This document shows positions 28,543 through 37,900 of a stretch of DNA of 64,000 nucleotides, in pieces; the first letter of the stretch is position 1; each line of letters opens with the position of its first letter. Where the stretch lies: contig JAIUNM010000003.1 in NCBI GenBank assembly GCA_020162035.1, positions 164,821-228,820 of the forward strand, given 5' to 3'. A program made the translations under genes and the position numbers. Origin of the DNA: Bacteroidota bacterium (GTDB lineage: Bacteria; Bacteroidota; Bacteroidia; B-17B0; Aurantibacillaceae). The notes beneath the pieces were generated by a model. It ran no database searches. It worked only from the letters and a program-made list of their open reading frames with translations, and was not told where the DNA came from.

Positions 28543-31263
28543 CTAGCGCATTAAAGTAACATGCCCTGTGTATGTTTTTTGTTTACTATTTTTATGAACA
28601 ACCATTATTTTATACACATAAACATTAGAAGGAACTTGTTTTCCTTTATAAGTTCCATCCCAACCTTTAGTTATGTCTTTGCTGCTAAAAATTAATTCGC
28701 CCCCTCGGTTAAAAACATCCATGCTAAATTTTTCTATTTCTATACCGCTTGCATAAAAGGTATCGTTATTACCATCGGCGTTTGGCGTAAAGGCATTTGG
28801 AATAAAAAATGTAGGATCGGGCACAACCGTTAATTGTTTAACAATAGAATCTACACAACCATATATACTTGTTGTTTTAAGTTTAATAAAATAGTTTCCG
28901 ATATCAGGAAAATTGTAAGATGGGTTTGAAGCTGTAGAAGTTGCAGTACCTGTGCTATAAAAATCCCAATTTAAATTTTGTATTGGTGTATTGCTAGTTG
29001 TGTTATGAAAAAACACTTCAAAATTATTTTCTGTAGGGTTTTCTGGTTCATAACTAAATTCTGGCAAAGGAATAGGGTAGGCCTCTACGCTATATGTTGA
29101 TGTGCCTTTACAACCTTTATCATTAACCATATTTACAGTAATGTTGTATTTACCTGCTTCGTTAAAACATTGAAAAACACTTGATGAATCGCTAAACGAA
29201 GCTCCGTTACTAATTACCCAATTCATTTTAATAACATTTACAGGAGTGTTTACAGCATTAAATTTTGTACATAAAGGTACACAGCCCGTTTTTTTGTCGG
29301 CTAAAATATTTGTACTTGGTAAACCAATTACAATAGGGTTTACAACAGTTTGGTTTACACAACCATTTCCATCGGCACCAACTAAAGTATAACTGGTTTG
29401 TACACTTGGCGAATCACTTGCTACTACTAAAATAGAATCTCTATTAATTTCACCAAAAGAGCCTAACCATTTATAGTCTAAACCACCATGTGCTTTAAAA
29501 GTAAATTTATCGCCTTTGCAAACTTCGCCAATTCCTGTATAATAAATAGTTGGTAAAGGATACACAAAACATTCGGTTGTTGTTGAACGCACACAGCCAT
29601 TTGCACTAGTAACTATTACAGAATAAGTACCTTGGTTAACATTCATTGCTCCGTTTATTGTTGGATTTTGTAAATTTGATGTAAAACCATTAGGACCTAC
29701 CCAAACATAAGTTGCACCACCCGAACCAAATAAACTAAGTTGGTCGTTTAAACAAGCTCTGCTACCAGTTGCACCAGGATTAGGGAGTGTGTAAATGATT
29801 TGATTTAAAGTGCCTGTGTTTACACATCCGTTAGCATCAATTCCTGTAACAGTATAATTACCATGTAAACTTAATGGTGCTGCTGAAAATGTGTTTACTG
29901 CATTGTTAGATGTGAAATTGCCTGGCCCAACCCAAGTATATGCATTTGCTCCGCTTGCAGTTAAAGTTAACCCAGTTAAAGCACATACATTTCCGCTGCT
30001 AACAACATTAATTGTTGGTAAAGGATTTATTGTAACATTTGTAACGGCAGTATTTGTACAACCATTAACTGTTCCTAAAACTGTGTATGTGCCACTGTTA
30101 GTTAAAGAATTTACACTAATTATTGGGTTTTGTGAAATAGAAGTATAGCCATTTGGCCCAGACCAATTGTAAGTATTGGCTCCGCTGGAATTGAGAGTTA
30201 TACTTTGTCCAAAACAATAATTCCCATTACTATTTGCTGTAACAGTTGGATTAGATTTTACAACCACCGTGCCTGTTCCAAAACCTGTACAGCCATTTGT
30301 TGTAATAGAAGCCGTGTAAACTCCATTATTTGGAGCTTGAGCGTTTGGAATGCTAGGGTTTTGAATGTTAGATGAAAAAGCAGATGGACCTACCCATGCG
30401 TAAGTAGAACCTGCAATGCCACCAGCAACACTAATATTTGCAGCTGAATTAGCACAAACGGTTGCACCAGTAACAACAGGAGTAGGGGTTGGTCTAACTG
30501 TTATGCTTTTTGTTAAAGCACAAGTATTTGTTGCAGGGTTTGTGCCTGTAGTAGTTGCTAATGCTGTGTAATTGCCACTTGCAGTTACCGGAATGTTAGC
30601 ATAAGATCCATTGCCAGTTGGTAAGTTAAAACCACCTGGGCCATTCCAAACTACATTGGTGATGCTTGTGCCAGTTACAACGCCAAAAGTAGCTGTTCCT
30701 GTAGAACATACTGTTGATGTTGCATTTGCCGTAAAAGAACATAAAATACCGCAATTTGTTGTACCCGCACCTGGATTATTTGAATTATTTTGATTAAAAT
30801 TAATTTGTTGATTGCTATTTGAAAAATTAGTAATAAGTAAAATATAATTCTGTCCCACTTGAGCATTTGCAATAACAAGTGTTTCGGTATTTGAACCTGA
30901 ATAACTACAACCTGAGTTACCACCTGAATTGGGTACAATATTTGCTGCGGTTAAATTACCACAATTACCAGTTAAGTTAGGAAAAGGCCCCCAAAGTACA
31001 AAATCAATATCTTGGTTGGCTTGCATTACAATAGATAATGGGCCTGGAGTTGCAATTTGTAACGAAAACCATGCAGGGTTTGGTTGAGAAAATAAACAAC
31101 CATAATTTGGTCCTGCTTGTGCCTGGCCTGCATTTGTACCAGCAGGATAACTAACAGGTGTGCCAGTACAAAAAGGTTGAGCATTTGCACAAGTATTATT
31201 TTGAGCAAAAGAAATATTAACTAAAACGATTAAGGTAAAAATTATTAAAACCAACATTCTCAT
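28543..31263 (-). CDS. T9SS type B secreted protein with Ig-like and PKD repeats
   Basis: A 906-residue surface protein. It has a signal peptide (residues 1-20, ending SFAQ) and an N-terminal Cys-rich beta domain (about 25-180, CANAQPFC, FVLWGPF). Six Ig-like repeats of roughly 75-85 residues follow (recurring YxWxGPxGFxS and NxGxYTV), then two PKD-like domains. The C-terminal domain is of the gliding-motility/type B class (PNAFTPNADGNNDTF, FNRGGELIFSS, WDGTYKGKQVPSNVYVYKI, GHVTLMR). The type B signal directs export by the type IX system. The likely role is adhesion or matrix. On the minus strand TAACTTTG at 31269-31276 could be a -7 box, giving a very short leader. Confidence 0.9.
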   Translation of the reverse strand: MRMLVLIIFTLIVLVNISFAQNNTCANAQPFCTGTPVSYPAGTNAGQAQAGPNYGCLFSQPNPAWFSLQIATPGPLSIVMQANQDIDFVLWGPFPNLTGNCGNLTAANIVPNSGGNSGCSYSGSNTETLVIANAQVGQNYILLITNFSNSNQQINFNQNNSNNPGAGTTNCGILCSFTANATSTVCSTGTATFGVVTGTSITNVVWNGPGGFNLPTGNGSYANIPVTASGNYTALATTTGTNPATNTCALTKSITVRPTPTPVVTGATVCANSAANISVAGGIAGSTYAWVGPSAFSSNIQNPSIPNAQAPNNGVYTASITTNGCTGFGTGTVVVKSNPTVTANSNGNYCFGQSITLNSSGANTYNWSGPNGYTSISQNPIISVNSLTNSGTYTVLGTVNGCTNTAVTNVTINPLPTINVVSSGNVCALTGLTLTASGANAYTWVGPGNFTSNNAVNTFSAAPLSLHGNYTVTGIDANGCVNTGTLNQIIYTLPNPGATGSRACLNDQLSLFGSGGATYVWVGPNGFTSNLQNPTINGAMNVNQGTYSVIVTSANGCVRSTTTECFVYPLPTIYYTGIGEVCKGDKFTFKAHGGLDYKWLGSFGEINRDSILVVASDSPSVQTSYTLVGADGNGCVNQTVVNPIVIGLPSTNILADKKTGCVPLCTKFNAVNTPVNVIKMNWVISNGASFSDSSSVFQCFNEAGKYNITVNMVNDKGCKGTSTYSVEAYPIPLPEFSYEPENPTENNFEVFFHNTTSNTPIQNLNWDFYSTGTATSTASNPSYNFPDIGNYFIKLKTTSIYGCVDSIVKQLTVVPDPTFFIPNAFTPNADGNNDTFYASGIEIEKFSMDVFNRGGELIFSSKDITKGWDGTYKGKQVPSNVYVYKIMVVHKNSKQKTYTGHVTLMR

Positions 31264-31481
31264 AGTTACAAAGTTATAAAAAATTAAGGAAAGGCCATTA
31301 CTATCTTAAAAAGGTTAAACCATAGTTTTACACAATAAAGTGCTTATTTTAATCAATAAAAGCAAATTTTAAAGAATTTTAAAGTTATTCTTGTTAAAAG
31401 TTGAAGAATTAAAAACATTAATAAACCATTAAAATTTAAGCAAATTAAAAATTAGTATATTCGCAGTCCGTTTTAGAAATT

Positions 31482-33845
31482 ATGTGGAGAAGTTTTGCAA
31501 GTTTACTTTTAAGAAATAAAGCAGTATTTACAATAAGTGTACTACTACTTACTGTATTTATGGCTTTTGAAACTTACAAAATGGAACTATCGTATGAATT
31601 TGCAAAAATTTTACCCGATGACGATAGTACTTTTGTAGCCTATCAAAAATTTAAAAAACAGTTTGGTGAAGATGGTAGTGTAATGGTTATTGGGTTTGCC
31701 GACAAAGATTTATTTAAATACGAAAAATTTAAAGATTGGTACGAATTAAGCCTTAATTTAAAAAAAATAAACGGAATTAAACAGGTATTATCACTTCCAT
31801 TAGTTTATAACGTTATTAAAAACGATTCTTTAGAAAAATTTGAATTTAAACAAGTTATTTCAGAACCTTTTAAAAATCAAACTGAATTAGATTCGATTAA
31901 AGAAATTATTATGAATATACCTTTTTACGAAGGAATAATTTATAATAAAACTACAGGAGCTAATTTAGCTGCAATTACTTTTCATAAAAAAGATTTAGAT
32001 AGTAAACACCGCCTTGAAATGGTTAAAGAGATTAAAGAATTGGGTGATGCTTTCTCTAAAAAACATAATGTAGATATTCATTATAGTGGTATGCCATACA
32101 TACGCTCGCAATTGATGGCAAAAGTTTCAAAAGAAATGACCTTGTTTTTAGCTTTAGCAGTTTTAGTTACAGCTATTATATTGTTTTTGTTTTTTAGAAG
32201 CTTTGTAGTTGTTGCTTATTCTCTTGTTATAGTTATTATTGGAGTTGTTTGGAGTATTGGAATAATGGAGTTATTTGGTTACAAAATAACTGTTTTATCA
32301 GGGTTAATTGCACCATTAATTATGGTAATAGGATTACCTAACTGCATATTCTTAATTAATAAATTTCAAAGCGAGTTTAGTTTGCATAAAAATAAAATAA
32401 AAGCAATAAAACGCAGTGTTGAAACTATTGGTGTTTCATTGTTTTTAGCTAATATAACTACAGCTATTGGTTTTGCCGTTTTATATTTTACTAAAAGCTC
32501 AATGTTAGTTGAATTTGGTGTTGTTGCTTCTATTAGTGTAATAACAACTTATTTTATTACGTTAATTTTAGTACCTGTTGTATTAAGTCTTTTACCTTCA
32601 CCTAAAGTAAAAGCTATTAAGCACCAAGAGGGTAAACGAATAAATAAAGCATTAGAAACAATAGATTTTTTAGTTCAAAAGAAAAGAAAAGAAATATATA
32701 TTATAACTACTGTTTTAACTTTAGTTGCAATTTTTGGCACTAAATTTATTGATATGAATGGCTATGTGGTTGATGATTTACCTACTAAAGACCCAGTTTA
32801 TACCGATCTTCATTTTTTTGAAAGTAACTTTAATGGTGTATTACCATTCGAAATATCAGTTGATTCAAAACAACCAAATGGAATTTTTGCTAATAATGCT
32901 AAAACAATTTATAAAATAAAATTACTTCAAAAAACGTTAGAAGATTATCCAATTCTATCAAAGCCAATCTCAATTGTAGAAGGAATAAAATTTAGTTATC
33001 AAGCATTTAAAGGAGGCAACCCTAAATTTTACAGAGTACCTAGTATTACAGATTTAAAAACACTTTCAGAATTTCAAGGTTCACTTAAAGGGCAAAATAA
33101 TGCTTTAAATAATTTTATAGATTCTGCAAAACAAATAACACGAGTAAGTTATCAGGCTAAAGATATTGGTTCTAAAAAAATGAAAGAATTATTGGCAGAG
33201 CTAAAACCAAGAATAGATTCAATTTTTGACCCTAAAGAATATAATGTTCATTTAACAGGTCATAGTTTGGTGTTTTTGAAAAGTAACGATTATTTATTAT
33301 CTAACTTAATTGAAAGTTTAATTATTGAAATTGTATTAATTGCCATTGTTGGTATTGCATTGTTTAGAAGTGTAAGAATTATTGTGCTTTCAAAATTACC
33401 ATGTTTAATTCCTTTAATTGTTACTGCAGGGGTTATGGGTTATTTAGATATTAGATTTAAACCGAGTACAATTTTAATTTTTAGTATCGCTTTTGGTATT
33501 AGTAGCGATGGCACAATTTACTTTTTAACTAAATACCGCCAAGAGCTTAAAAAACTTGACGCAAACGCATCTACTGCAATTAGAGCAACTATTTTTGATA
33601 CAGGTTTAAGTATGATTTATACAAGTATTATTTTATTTTTTGGATTTGCAATATTTTCTGCAAGTAGTTTTGGTGGAACGGTAGCTTTAGGTGTGTTAGT
33701 ATCGTTAACTTTATTAATGAGTATGTTTACCAATTTAATTTTATTACCTGCTATTTTATTATCTATACACAATAAAAAACTGGGTAAAGAAATTGTAAAC
33801 GAAAAGCCTTTAATTGATATTGAAGAAGAGCAAGAGGAAAATTAA
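31482..33845 (+). CDS. MMPL/RND-family exporter
   Basis: A 787-residue inner-membrane transporter with two homologous halves. Each has a leading transmembrane helix, a large extracytoplasmic loop and a bundle of five helices. The first bundle spans about residues 220-370 (ALAVLVTAIILFLFF, GLIAPLIMVIGLPNCIFLINKF). The second spans about 610-765 (IFSIAFGISSDGTIYFLTKYR). The sterol-sensing-like arrangement and ISSDGTIYF fit the MMPL/HpnN-type RND group, which moves lipids or hydrophobic compounds by proton motive force. The substrate is unknown. It overlaps the convergent FAD oxidase gene by 4 bases. Confidence 0.87.
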   Translation: MWRSFASLLLRNKAVFTISVLLLTVFMAFETYKMELSYEFAKILPDDDSTFVAYQKFKKQFGEDGSVMVIGFADKDLFKYEKFKDWYELSLNLKKINGIKQVLSLPLVYNVIKNDSLEKFEFKQVISEPFKNQTELDSIKEIIMNIPFYEGIIYNKTTGANLAAITFHKKDLDSKHRLEMVKEIKELGDAFSKKHNVDIHYSGMPYIRSQLMAKVSKEMTLFLALAVLVTAIILFLFFRSFVVVAYSLVIVIIGVVWSIGIMELFGYKITVLSGLIAPLIMVIGLPNCIFLINKFQSEFSLHKNKIKAIKRSVETIGVSLFLANITTAIGFAVLYFTKSSMLVEFGVVASISVITTYFITLILVPVVLSLLPSPKVKAIKHQEGKRINKALETIDFLVQKKRKEIYIITTVLTLVAIFGTKFIDMNGYVVDDLPTKDPVYTDLHFFESNFNGVLPFEISVDSKQPNGIFANNAKTIYKIKLLQKTLEDYPILSKPISIVEGIKFSYQAFKGGNPKFYRVPSITDLKTLSEFQGSLKGQNNALNNFIDSAKQITRVSYQAKDIGSKKMKELLAELKPRIDSIFDPKEYNVHLTGHSLVFLKSNDYLLSNLIESLIIEIVLIAIVGIALFRSVRIIVLSKLPCLIPLIVTAGVMGYLDIRFKPSTILIFSIAFGISSDGTIYFLTKYRQELKKLDANASTAIRATIFDTGLSMIYTSIILFFGFAIFSASSFGGTVALGVLVSLTLLMSMFTNLILLPAILLSIHNKKLGKEIVNEKPLIDIEEEQEEN

Positions 33846-35251
33846 AAAATTTTACCTGGGTTTAAAATTAAATTTTCATCAAAAACCAATTTAATTTGTT
33901 TAAATAAATTTAAATGCGATTGGCTAAACATAATTGGCATATAAGGTTTTTGAACTAAGCCTATACCGTGTTCGCCACTAATTGTTCCACCTAATTTTTT
34001 ACATAATTCAAAAATTTCGGTTATGCCTTTGGGCAACTCATTTTCCCAAATTTCATCACTTAAATTACCTTTTATAATATTTACATGTAAATTACCATCG
34101 CCAGCATGGCCGTAACAAACCGATTTAAACCCATATTTATTCCCTATTTCTTTTACGCCTTTTAATAATTTTGGAAGTTCGGCTCGTGGCACTACAGTAT
34201 CTTCTTCTTTGTAAACACTATTACTCTTAACCGCTTCACCAACTTTTCTTCTTATTTTCCATAATGCATTTTTTTGTTCAGTACTTTCTGCAAATAAAAT
34301 TTCGTCACAATTATGTGCCTGCATAATTTCACTAATATTTTCGCATTGTTTCATTAAAACATCTATATCCATTCCATCAACTTCTATTAACAATAAGGCT
34401 TCACAATCTTCTTTAATTTTAAAATTTACATCGCCTGCGTATTTCATACTCCAGTTTATTGCATCTTTTTCCATAAACTCCATTGCACTTGGTATAATAC
34501 CTGCTTTAAAAACAGCAGCAACAGACTCACAAGCTTTTTCGGCACTATTAAATGGTACAAGCATTAATAAATCGTTTGTAGGTGCAGGAATTAATTTAAA
34601 TACAATTTTAGTTACAATTCCAAGCGTACCTTCGCTGCCAACCATTAAATGCGTTAAGTTGTAACCTGTGCTGTATTTAAGTGTGTTTGCTCCTGTCCAA
34701 ATTACATCTCCATTTGCTAAAACAATTTCAAGATTTAAAACATAATCGCGTGTAGTTCCATATTTTACAGCTTTTGGTCCTCCGCTGCTATGTGCAATAT
34801 TTCCGCCTAAGCTACAACTGCCCCAACTTGCTGGATCTGGAGGATAAAATAACCCTCTTTTTTTTACCTCTTCTTGAAAAACATAATTTATAACTCCTGG
34901 TTCAACGGTTGCTTGTAAATTATTTTCATCTATATTAATTATCGAATTAAATTTTTCCATGCTTAGCAAAACCCCACCATTTATTGGCAACGCACCGCCA
35001 CTTAGTCCGGTTCCTGCACCGCGTGTAGTTAATGGAATTTTATTTTGATTACACAATTTTGCAATTTCACTAATTTCATTTACAGTATTAGGTTTAACTA
35101 CAACATCTGCTAAAAAAATAAAATCTTCAGTTTCATCTTGCCCATACTTTTCTAAATCTTCTTTTTGAGAAGTAATATTGTTTTCGCCCACAATAGCTTT
35201 TAACGCATTAAATGTTATTGACGATACTTTGTTATAATTATTTTTTTCCAT
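33842..35251 (-). CDS. FAD-linked oxidase of the GlcD / D-lactate dehydrogenase type
   Basis: A 469-residue flavoenzyme. The FAD-binding type 4 domain has TTRGAGTGLSGGALPINGGVLLSMEKFN, PPDPASWGSCSLGGNIAHSSGG and HLMVGSEGTLGIVTKI. The C-terminal FAD-oxidase domain has CYGHAGDGNLHVNI and SGEHGIGLVQKPYM. It oxidises a 2-hydroxy acid such as glycolate or D-lactate; which one is not determined. There is no GlcE or GlcF gene beside it. Both neighbours are on the opposite strand, so it is transcribed alone. Confidence 0.92.
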   Translation of the reverse strand: MEKNNYNKVSSITFNALKAIVGENNITSQKEDLEKYGQDETEDFIFLADVVVKPNTVNEISEIAKLCNQNKIPLTTRGAGTGLSGGALPINGGVLLSMEKFNSIINIDENNLQATVEPGVINYVFQEEVKKRGLFYPPDPASWGSCSLGGNIAHSSGGPKAVKYGTTRDYVLNLEIVLANGDVIWTGANTLKYSTGYNLTHLMVGSEGTLGIVTKIVFKLIPAPTNDLLMLVPFNSAEKACESVAAVFKAGIIPSAMEFMEKDAINWSMKYAGDVNFKIKEDCEALLLIEVDGMDIDVLMKQCENISEIMQAHNCDEILFAESTEQKNALWKIRRKVGEAVKSNSVYKEEDTVVPRAELPKLLKGVKEIGNKYGFKSVCYGHAGDGNLHVNIIKGNLSDEIWENELPKGITEIFELCKKLGGTISGEHGIGLVQKPYMPIMFSQSHLNLFKQIKLVFDENLILNPGKIF

Positions 35252-35324
35252 TAGAATTATGCAACAATAAATTTAATAGGTTTGTTTTTTAATTTAAGGT
35301 AATAGATAAAAATTAAATCAACAT

Positions 35325-35996
35325 TTGTTAGTTAACTTGTTTGTTAATCTTCATACTCACTCACAAATTTACGACGCAAAACTAGAAATAGTTAATGCAG
35401 AAATAAATGAGCCTAAGGGGTATAAATATTACTCGTATGGCCTACATCCATGGTTTATTAATAAAGAAACTATTGATGAAGATTTAAATAAATTAAGATT
35501 TAAAATAACTGAAAAAAATTGTTTAGCAATTGGGGAATGTGGCTTAGATAAATTAAGCAAAGTAGATTATGATTTACAAATTTTTGTTTTTAACGAACAA
35601 ATAAAATTAGCAAATGAAATTAAAAAGCCTTTAATTATACATTGTGTAAAATCGTTTAATGAATTAATTAATTGTTTAAACCTTTCAAATAACGAAATGC
35701 CAGTTATTATACATGGTTATAATAATAATGAAAATATTGCAAGGGTTTTAAAAGATTATGGTTGTTATTTTTCTTTTGGAAAAGCATTGTTAGGTTACGA
35801 TAGCAACGCATCTAAAGTAATTAAAAACATAGGTAAAGATTATATTTTTTTAGAAACAGATGATTCTGATTTGTCTATAAAATATGTTTATGGAAAAGCA
35901 ACAGAAATTTTAGGAGTAAACCTAGAAATAGTGCAAGAACAGATAAAAATGAATTTTGAAAAAGTTTTTAAAAAACAATTAATTACTTTAAAGTAA
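35325..35996 (+). CDS. TatD-family metal-dependent hydrolase
   Basis: A 223-residue TIM-barrel hydrolase. NLHTHS supplies the first metal ligands, AIGECGLDK the bridging Glu, LIIHC and VIIHGYN further His residues, and LETDDSDL the last Asp. There is no ATG at the N-terminus. The TTG at 35325 is used here, but a TTG at 35337 (giving MFVNLHTHS) fits the family start better. The sequence is shorter than canonical TatD (about 260). It is divergent from the FAD oxidase gene, and its 3' end overlaps the convergent lipoprotein gene by 14 bases. Confidence 0.88.
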   Translation: MLVNLFVNLHTHSQIYDAKLEIVNAEINEPKGYKYYSYGLHPWFINKETIDEDLNKLRFKITEKNCLAIGECGLDKLSKVDYDLQIFVFNEQIKLANEIKKPLIIHCVKSFNELINCLNLSNNEMPVIIHGYNNNENIARVLKDYGCYFSFGKALLGYDSNASKVIKNIGKDYIFLETDDSDLSIKYVYGKATEILGVNLEIVQEQIKMNFEKVFKKQLITLK

Positions 35997-36354
35997 CTGT
36001 TTTATCAACGTTTTTACCTTCTTCTAATTTAATAATGCCAGTAGCAACATACGTTCTAGTACCAACAACTCTTGTAGATTTAATATCGTAAATAGCAGGT
36101 AATTTAAAAGTAAATTTCACTTCTCCACCAGCATCTGTAGTACCATTTGCTTTAACATCAGCTATAACTGTTGTACCTGCTGTACCATTTTTAACCGATG
36201 CATATAAAAACACATCAGAGCTTGGCGAAATTGCTCCAGTAGAATCTACAACCTTAACAGTTGCTGTACAATCTGTGTTTTTTTGGCAACCAGTAGTTGA
36301 AAAAAACAAACATGTTAAGCCAAAAAAAGTTACTATTAAAAGTAGATGTTTCAT
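35983..36354 (-). CDS. Small lipoprotein with a transthyretin-like beta domain
   Basis: A 123-residue protein with a lipoprotein signal (VTFFGLTCLFFSTTGC, Cys23). The mature part reads as a single beta sandwich of the CarboxypepD-regulatory/transthyretin type: CTATVKVVDSTGAISPSSDVFLYASV, TTDAGGEVKFTFKLPAIYDI, VATGIIKLEEGKNVDKTVTLK. The function is unknown. It has a good promoter of its own (36398-36429). Confidence 0.75.
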   Translation of the reverse strand: MKHLLLIVTFFGLTCLFFSTTGCQKNTDCTATVKVVDSTGAISPSSDVFLYASVKNGTAGTTVIADVKANGTTDAGGEVKFTFKLPAIYDIKSTRVVGTRTYVATGIIKLEEGKNVDKTVTLK

Positions 36355-36397
36355 ATTTTAAATTATAATTTTACCAATTATTTGAAATAGTATATCA

Positions 36398-36429
36398 CAA
36401 ATATACAAAAAATAGTTAAAATGAACAAA
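36398..36429 (-). promoter_or_regulatory. Promoter for the small lipoprotein gene
   Basis: Reading the minus strand, TTTG (36426-36429) and TATATTTG (36398-36405) are spaced by 20 bases, a full match to the Bacteroidota consensus. The -33 element lies within the first codons of the divergent cyclophilin gene, so the two transcripts may interfere. Confidence 0.65.
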
Positions 36430-37248
36430 TATTTAATGCTTATAATTTTCCAATGTGCCTTGTTAATTGGTGGAAATGCTCAAACTTTGAGTAAAGAAAC
36501 TGTAGTTATGGAAACCAATTTAGGCGTTTTTAAGTTAAAACTTTATAACGAAACACCTTTACACAAGGCAAATTTTATTAAATTAATACAAAATAAAACA
36601 TTTGATAGTTTGTTATTCCATAGGGTAATTAATGATTTTATGATTCAGGCCGGCGACCCTTTAAGTAAAAATGCTAAACCTGGCGATTCACTTGGGTATG
36701 GCGATTTAAAATATACGGTTCCTGCCGAATTTAATATTAACTTGTTTCATACAAAAGGTAAATTATGTGCGGCAAGAGAATCAGATAATATTAACCCTAA
36801 CAAAGAGTCAAGTGCTTCGCAATTTTATATTGTAATGGGAAAAGTAAGAACGCTTGATGATTTAAAAAAATACGAAGAACGCATTAATAAAACATATTAT
36901 ACAAATTGCGCCCAGCAATTTATTAAATCTGACGAAGGAGTACATTTAAAAAAACAATACAATACCTACAAAAACTTAAATAAATTAGATAGCGCAGAGC
37001 TTATAAATCAATTAATTCAACAAAAAATAAACGAAATTCAAGCAAAAAATCATCCATATAAATTTAACGAAACTCAAATAAAGGCATATACAACAATTGG
37101 AGGCACACCCCATTTAGATGGTACTTATACAGTATTTGGCGAAGTTATAGAGGGTTTAAATTTAATTGATAAAATTGCAAAAGTTAAAACAGACACAAAA
37201 AACAGACCAATTGAAGATGTTAGAATTTTAAAAATGTACATTCAGTAA
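36421..37248 (+). CDS. Exported cyclophilin-type peptidyl-prolyl isomerase
   Basis: A 275-residue periplasmic foldase with a signal peptide (residues 1-20, ending GGNAQ). Cyclophilin core motifs are visible: VVMETNLGVFKLKLYNETPLHKANFIKL, FDSLLFHRVINDFMIQAGDP (catalytic Arg), SASQFYIVMG and GGTPHLDGTYTVFGEVIEGLNLIDKI. An insertion of about 75 residues rich in charged and Asn residues (after KVRTLDDL) interrupts the core before the HLDGTYTVFG strand. This insertion is common in Bacteroidota homologues. It is transcribed divergently from the lipoprotein gene. Confidence 0.92.
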   Translation: MNKYLMLIIFQCALLIGGNAQTLSKETVVMETNLGVFKLKLYNETPLHKANFIKLIQNKTFDSLLFHRVINDFMIQAGDPLSKNAKPGDSLGYGDLKYTVPAEFNINLFHTKGKLCAARESDNINPNKESSASQFYIVMGKVRTLDDLKKYEERINKTYYTNCAQQFIKSDEGVHLKKQYNTYKNLNKLDSAELINQLIQQKINEIQAKNHPYKFNETQIKAYTTIGGTPHLDGTYTVFGEVIEGLNLIDKIAKVKTDTKNRPIEDVRILKMYIQ

Positions 37249-37333
37249 ATTAAAAAATATGTTAATTTAATTAATTGAATTAAACTTTTAATTTTGTATC
37301 CTATCTAATTATATTAAATAAAACAACTAAACT

Positions 37334-37783
37334 ATGAAAAAAACAATTTTAGCAATTGCTGTAGCACTAATGAGTAGTGGCGCAATTATGGCACAAGAAA
37401 CTGCTGCACCTGTAAAGTCTAATGCCGGAACAACTAAACAACAAAACAAAAATGCAACACCTGCCGAAAAAGCAAAACATGGCGCTAATTGGGCAACCAA
37501 AAATTTAGGGTTAAACGATGACCAAAAAACTAAATGGGAAGCAGCAGCATTAGAAAGAATTACCGCAAACACTGCAATTAGAGAAAAAATGAAAGGCAGT
37601 ACAACTCCAGAAGAAAGAAAAACAATGAAAGCTGAAATGAAAGCAAATCATGATAAATTTGATGCAACAGCTAATTCTTTTTTAACTGATGAGCAAAAAG
37701 CAAAATGGACAAAATTAAAAGCGGATAAACAAGCAAAAGCAAAAAACAAAAAAGCGGCAGAAGATGCTAATTTAGAAGACTAA
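37334..37783 (+). CDS. Small Lys/Ala-rich periplasmic protein, LTxxQ-like
   Basis: A 149-residue protein with a signal peptide (MKKTILAIAVALMSSGAIMAQ) and a highly charged helical body rich in Lys, Ala and Glu. Two LxxDQ/LTDEQ-like repeats (LGLNDDQKTKWEAAA and FLTDEQKAKWTKLKADK) recall the LTxxQ motif of Spy/CpxP-type periplasmic proteins and the DUF4890 group. A chaperone or stress role is only a guess. A TAATTTTG box lies at 37289-37296. It stands alone and is closed by a strong terminator. Confidence 0.72.
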   Translation: MKKTILAIAVALMSSGAIMAQETAAPVKSNAGTTKQQNKNATPAEKAKHGANWATKNLGLNDDQKTKWEAAALERITANTAIREKMKGSTTPEERKTMKAEMKANHDKFDATANSFLTDEQKAKWTKLKADKQAKAKNKKAAEDANLED

Positions 37784-37806
37784 TTTAATCTTTAATAATT
37801 TAATGT

Positions 37807-37837
37807 AAAAGGGTCATCAATTTTGATGACCCTTTTT
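37807..37837 (+). terminator. Rho-independent terminator
   Basis: AAAAGGGTCATCAA pairs with TTGATGACCCTTTT in a 14-bp stem with a tight loop, followed by TTTTT. It separates the small periplasmic protein gene from guaA. Confidence 0.9.
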
Positions 37838-37900
37838 GTTGTTAACGTTTTTTCAATTTTTAGCATATAAAAATGCATAATAATTGTATCTTTACAAGCT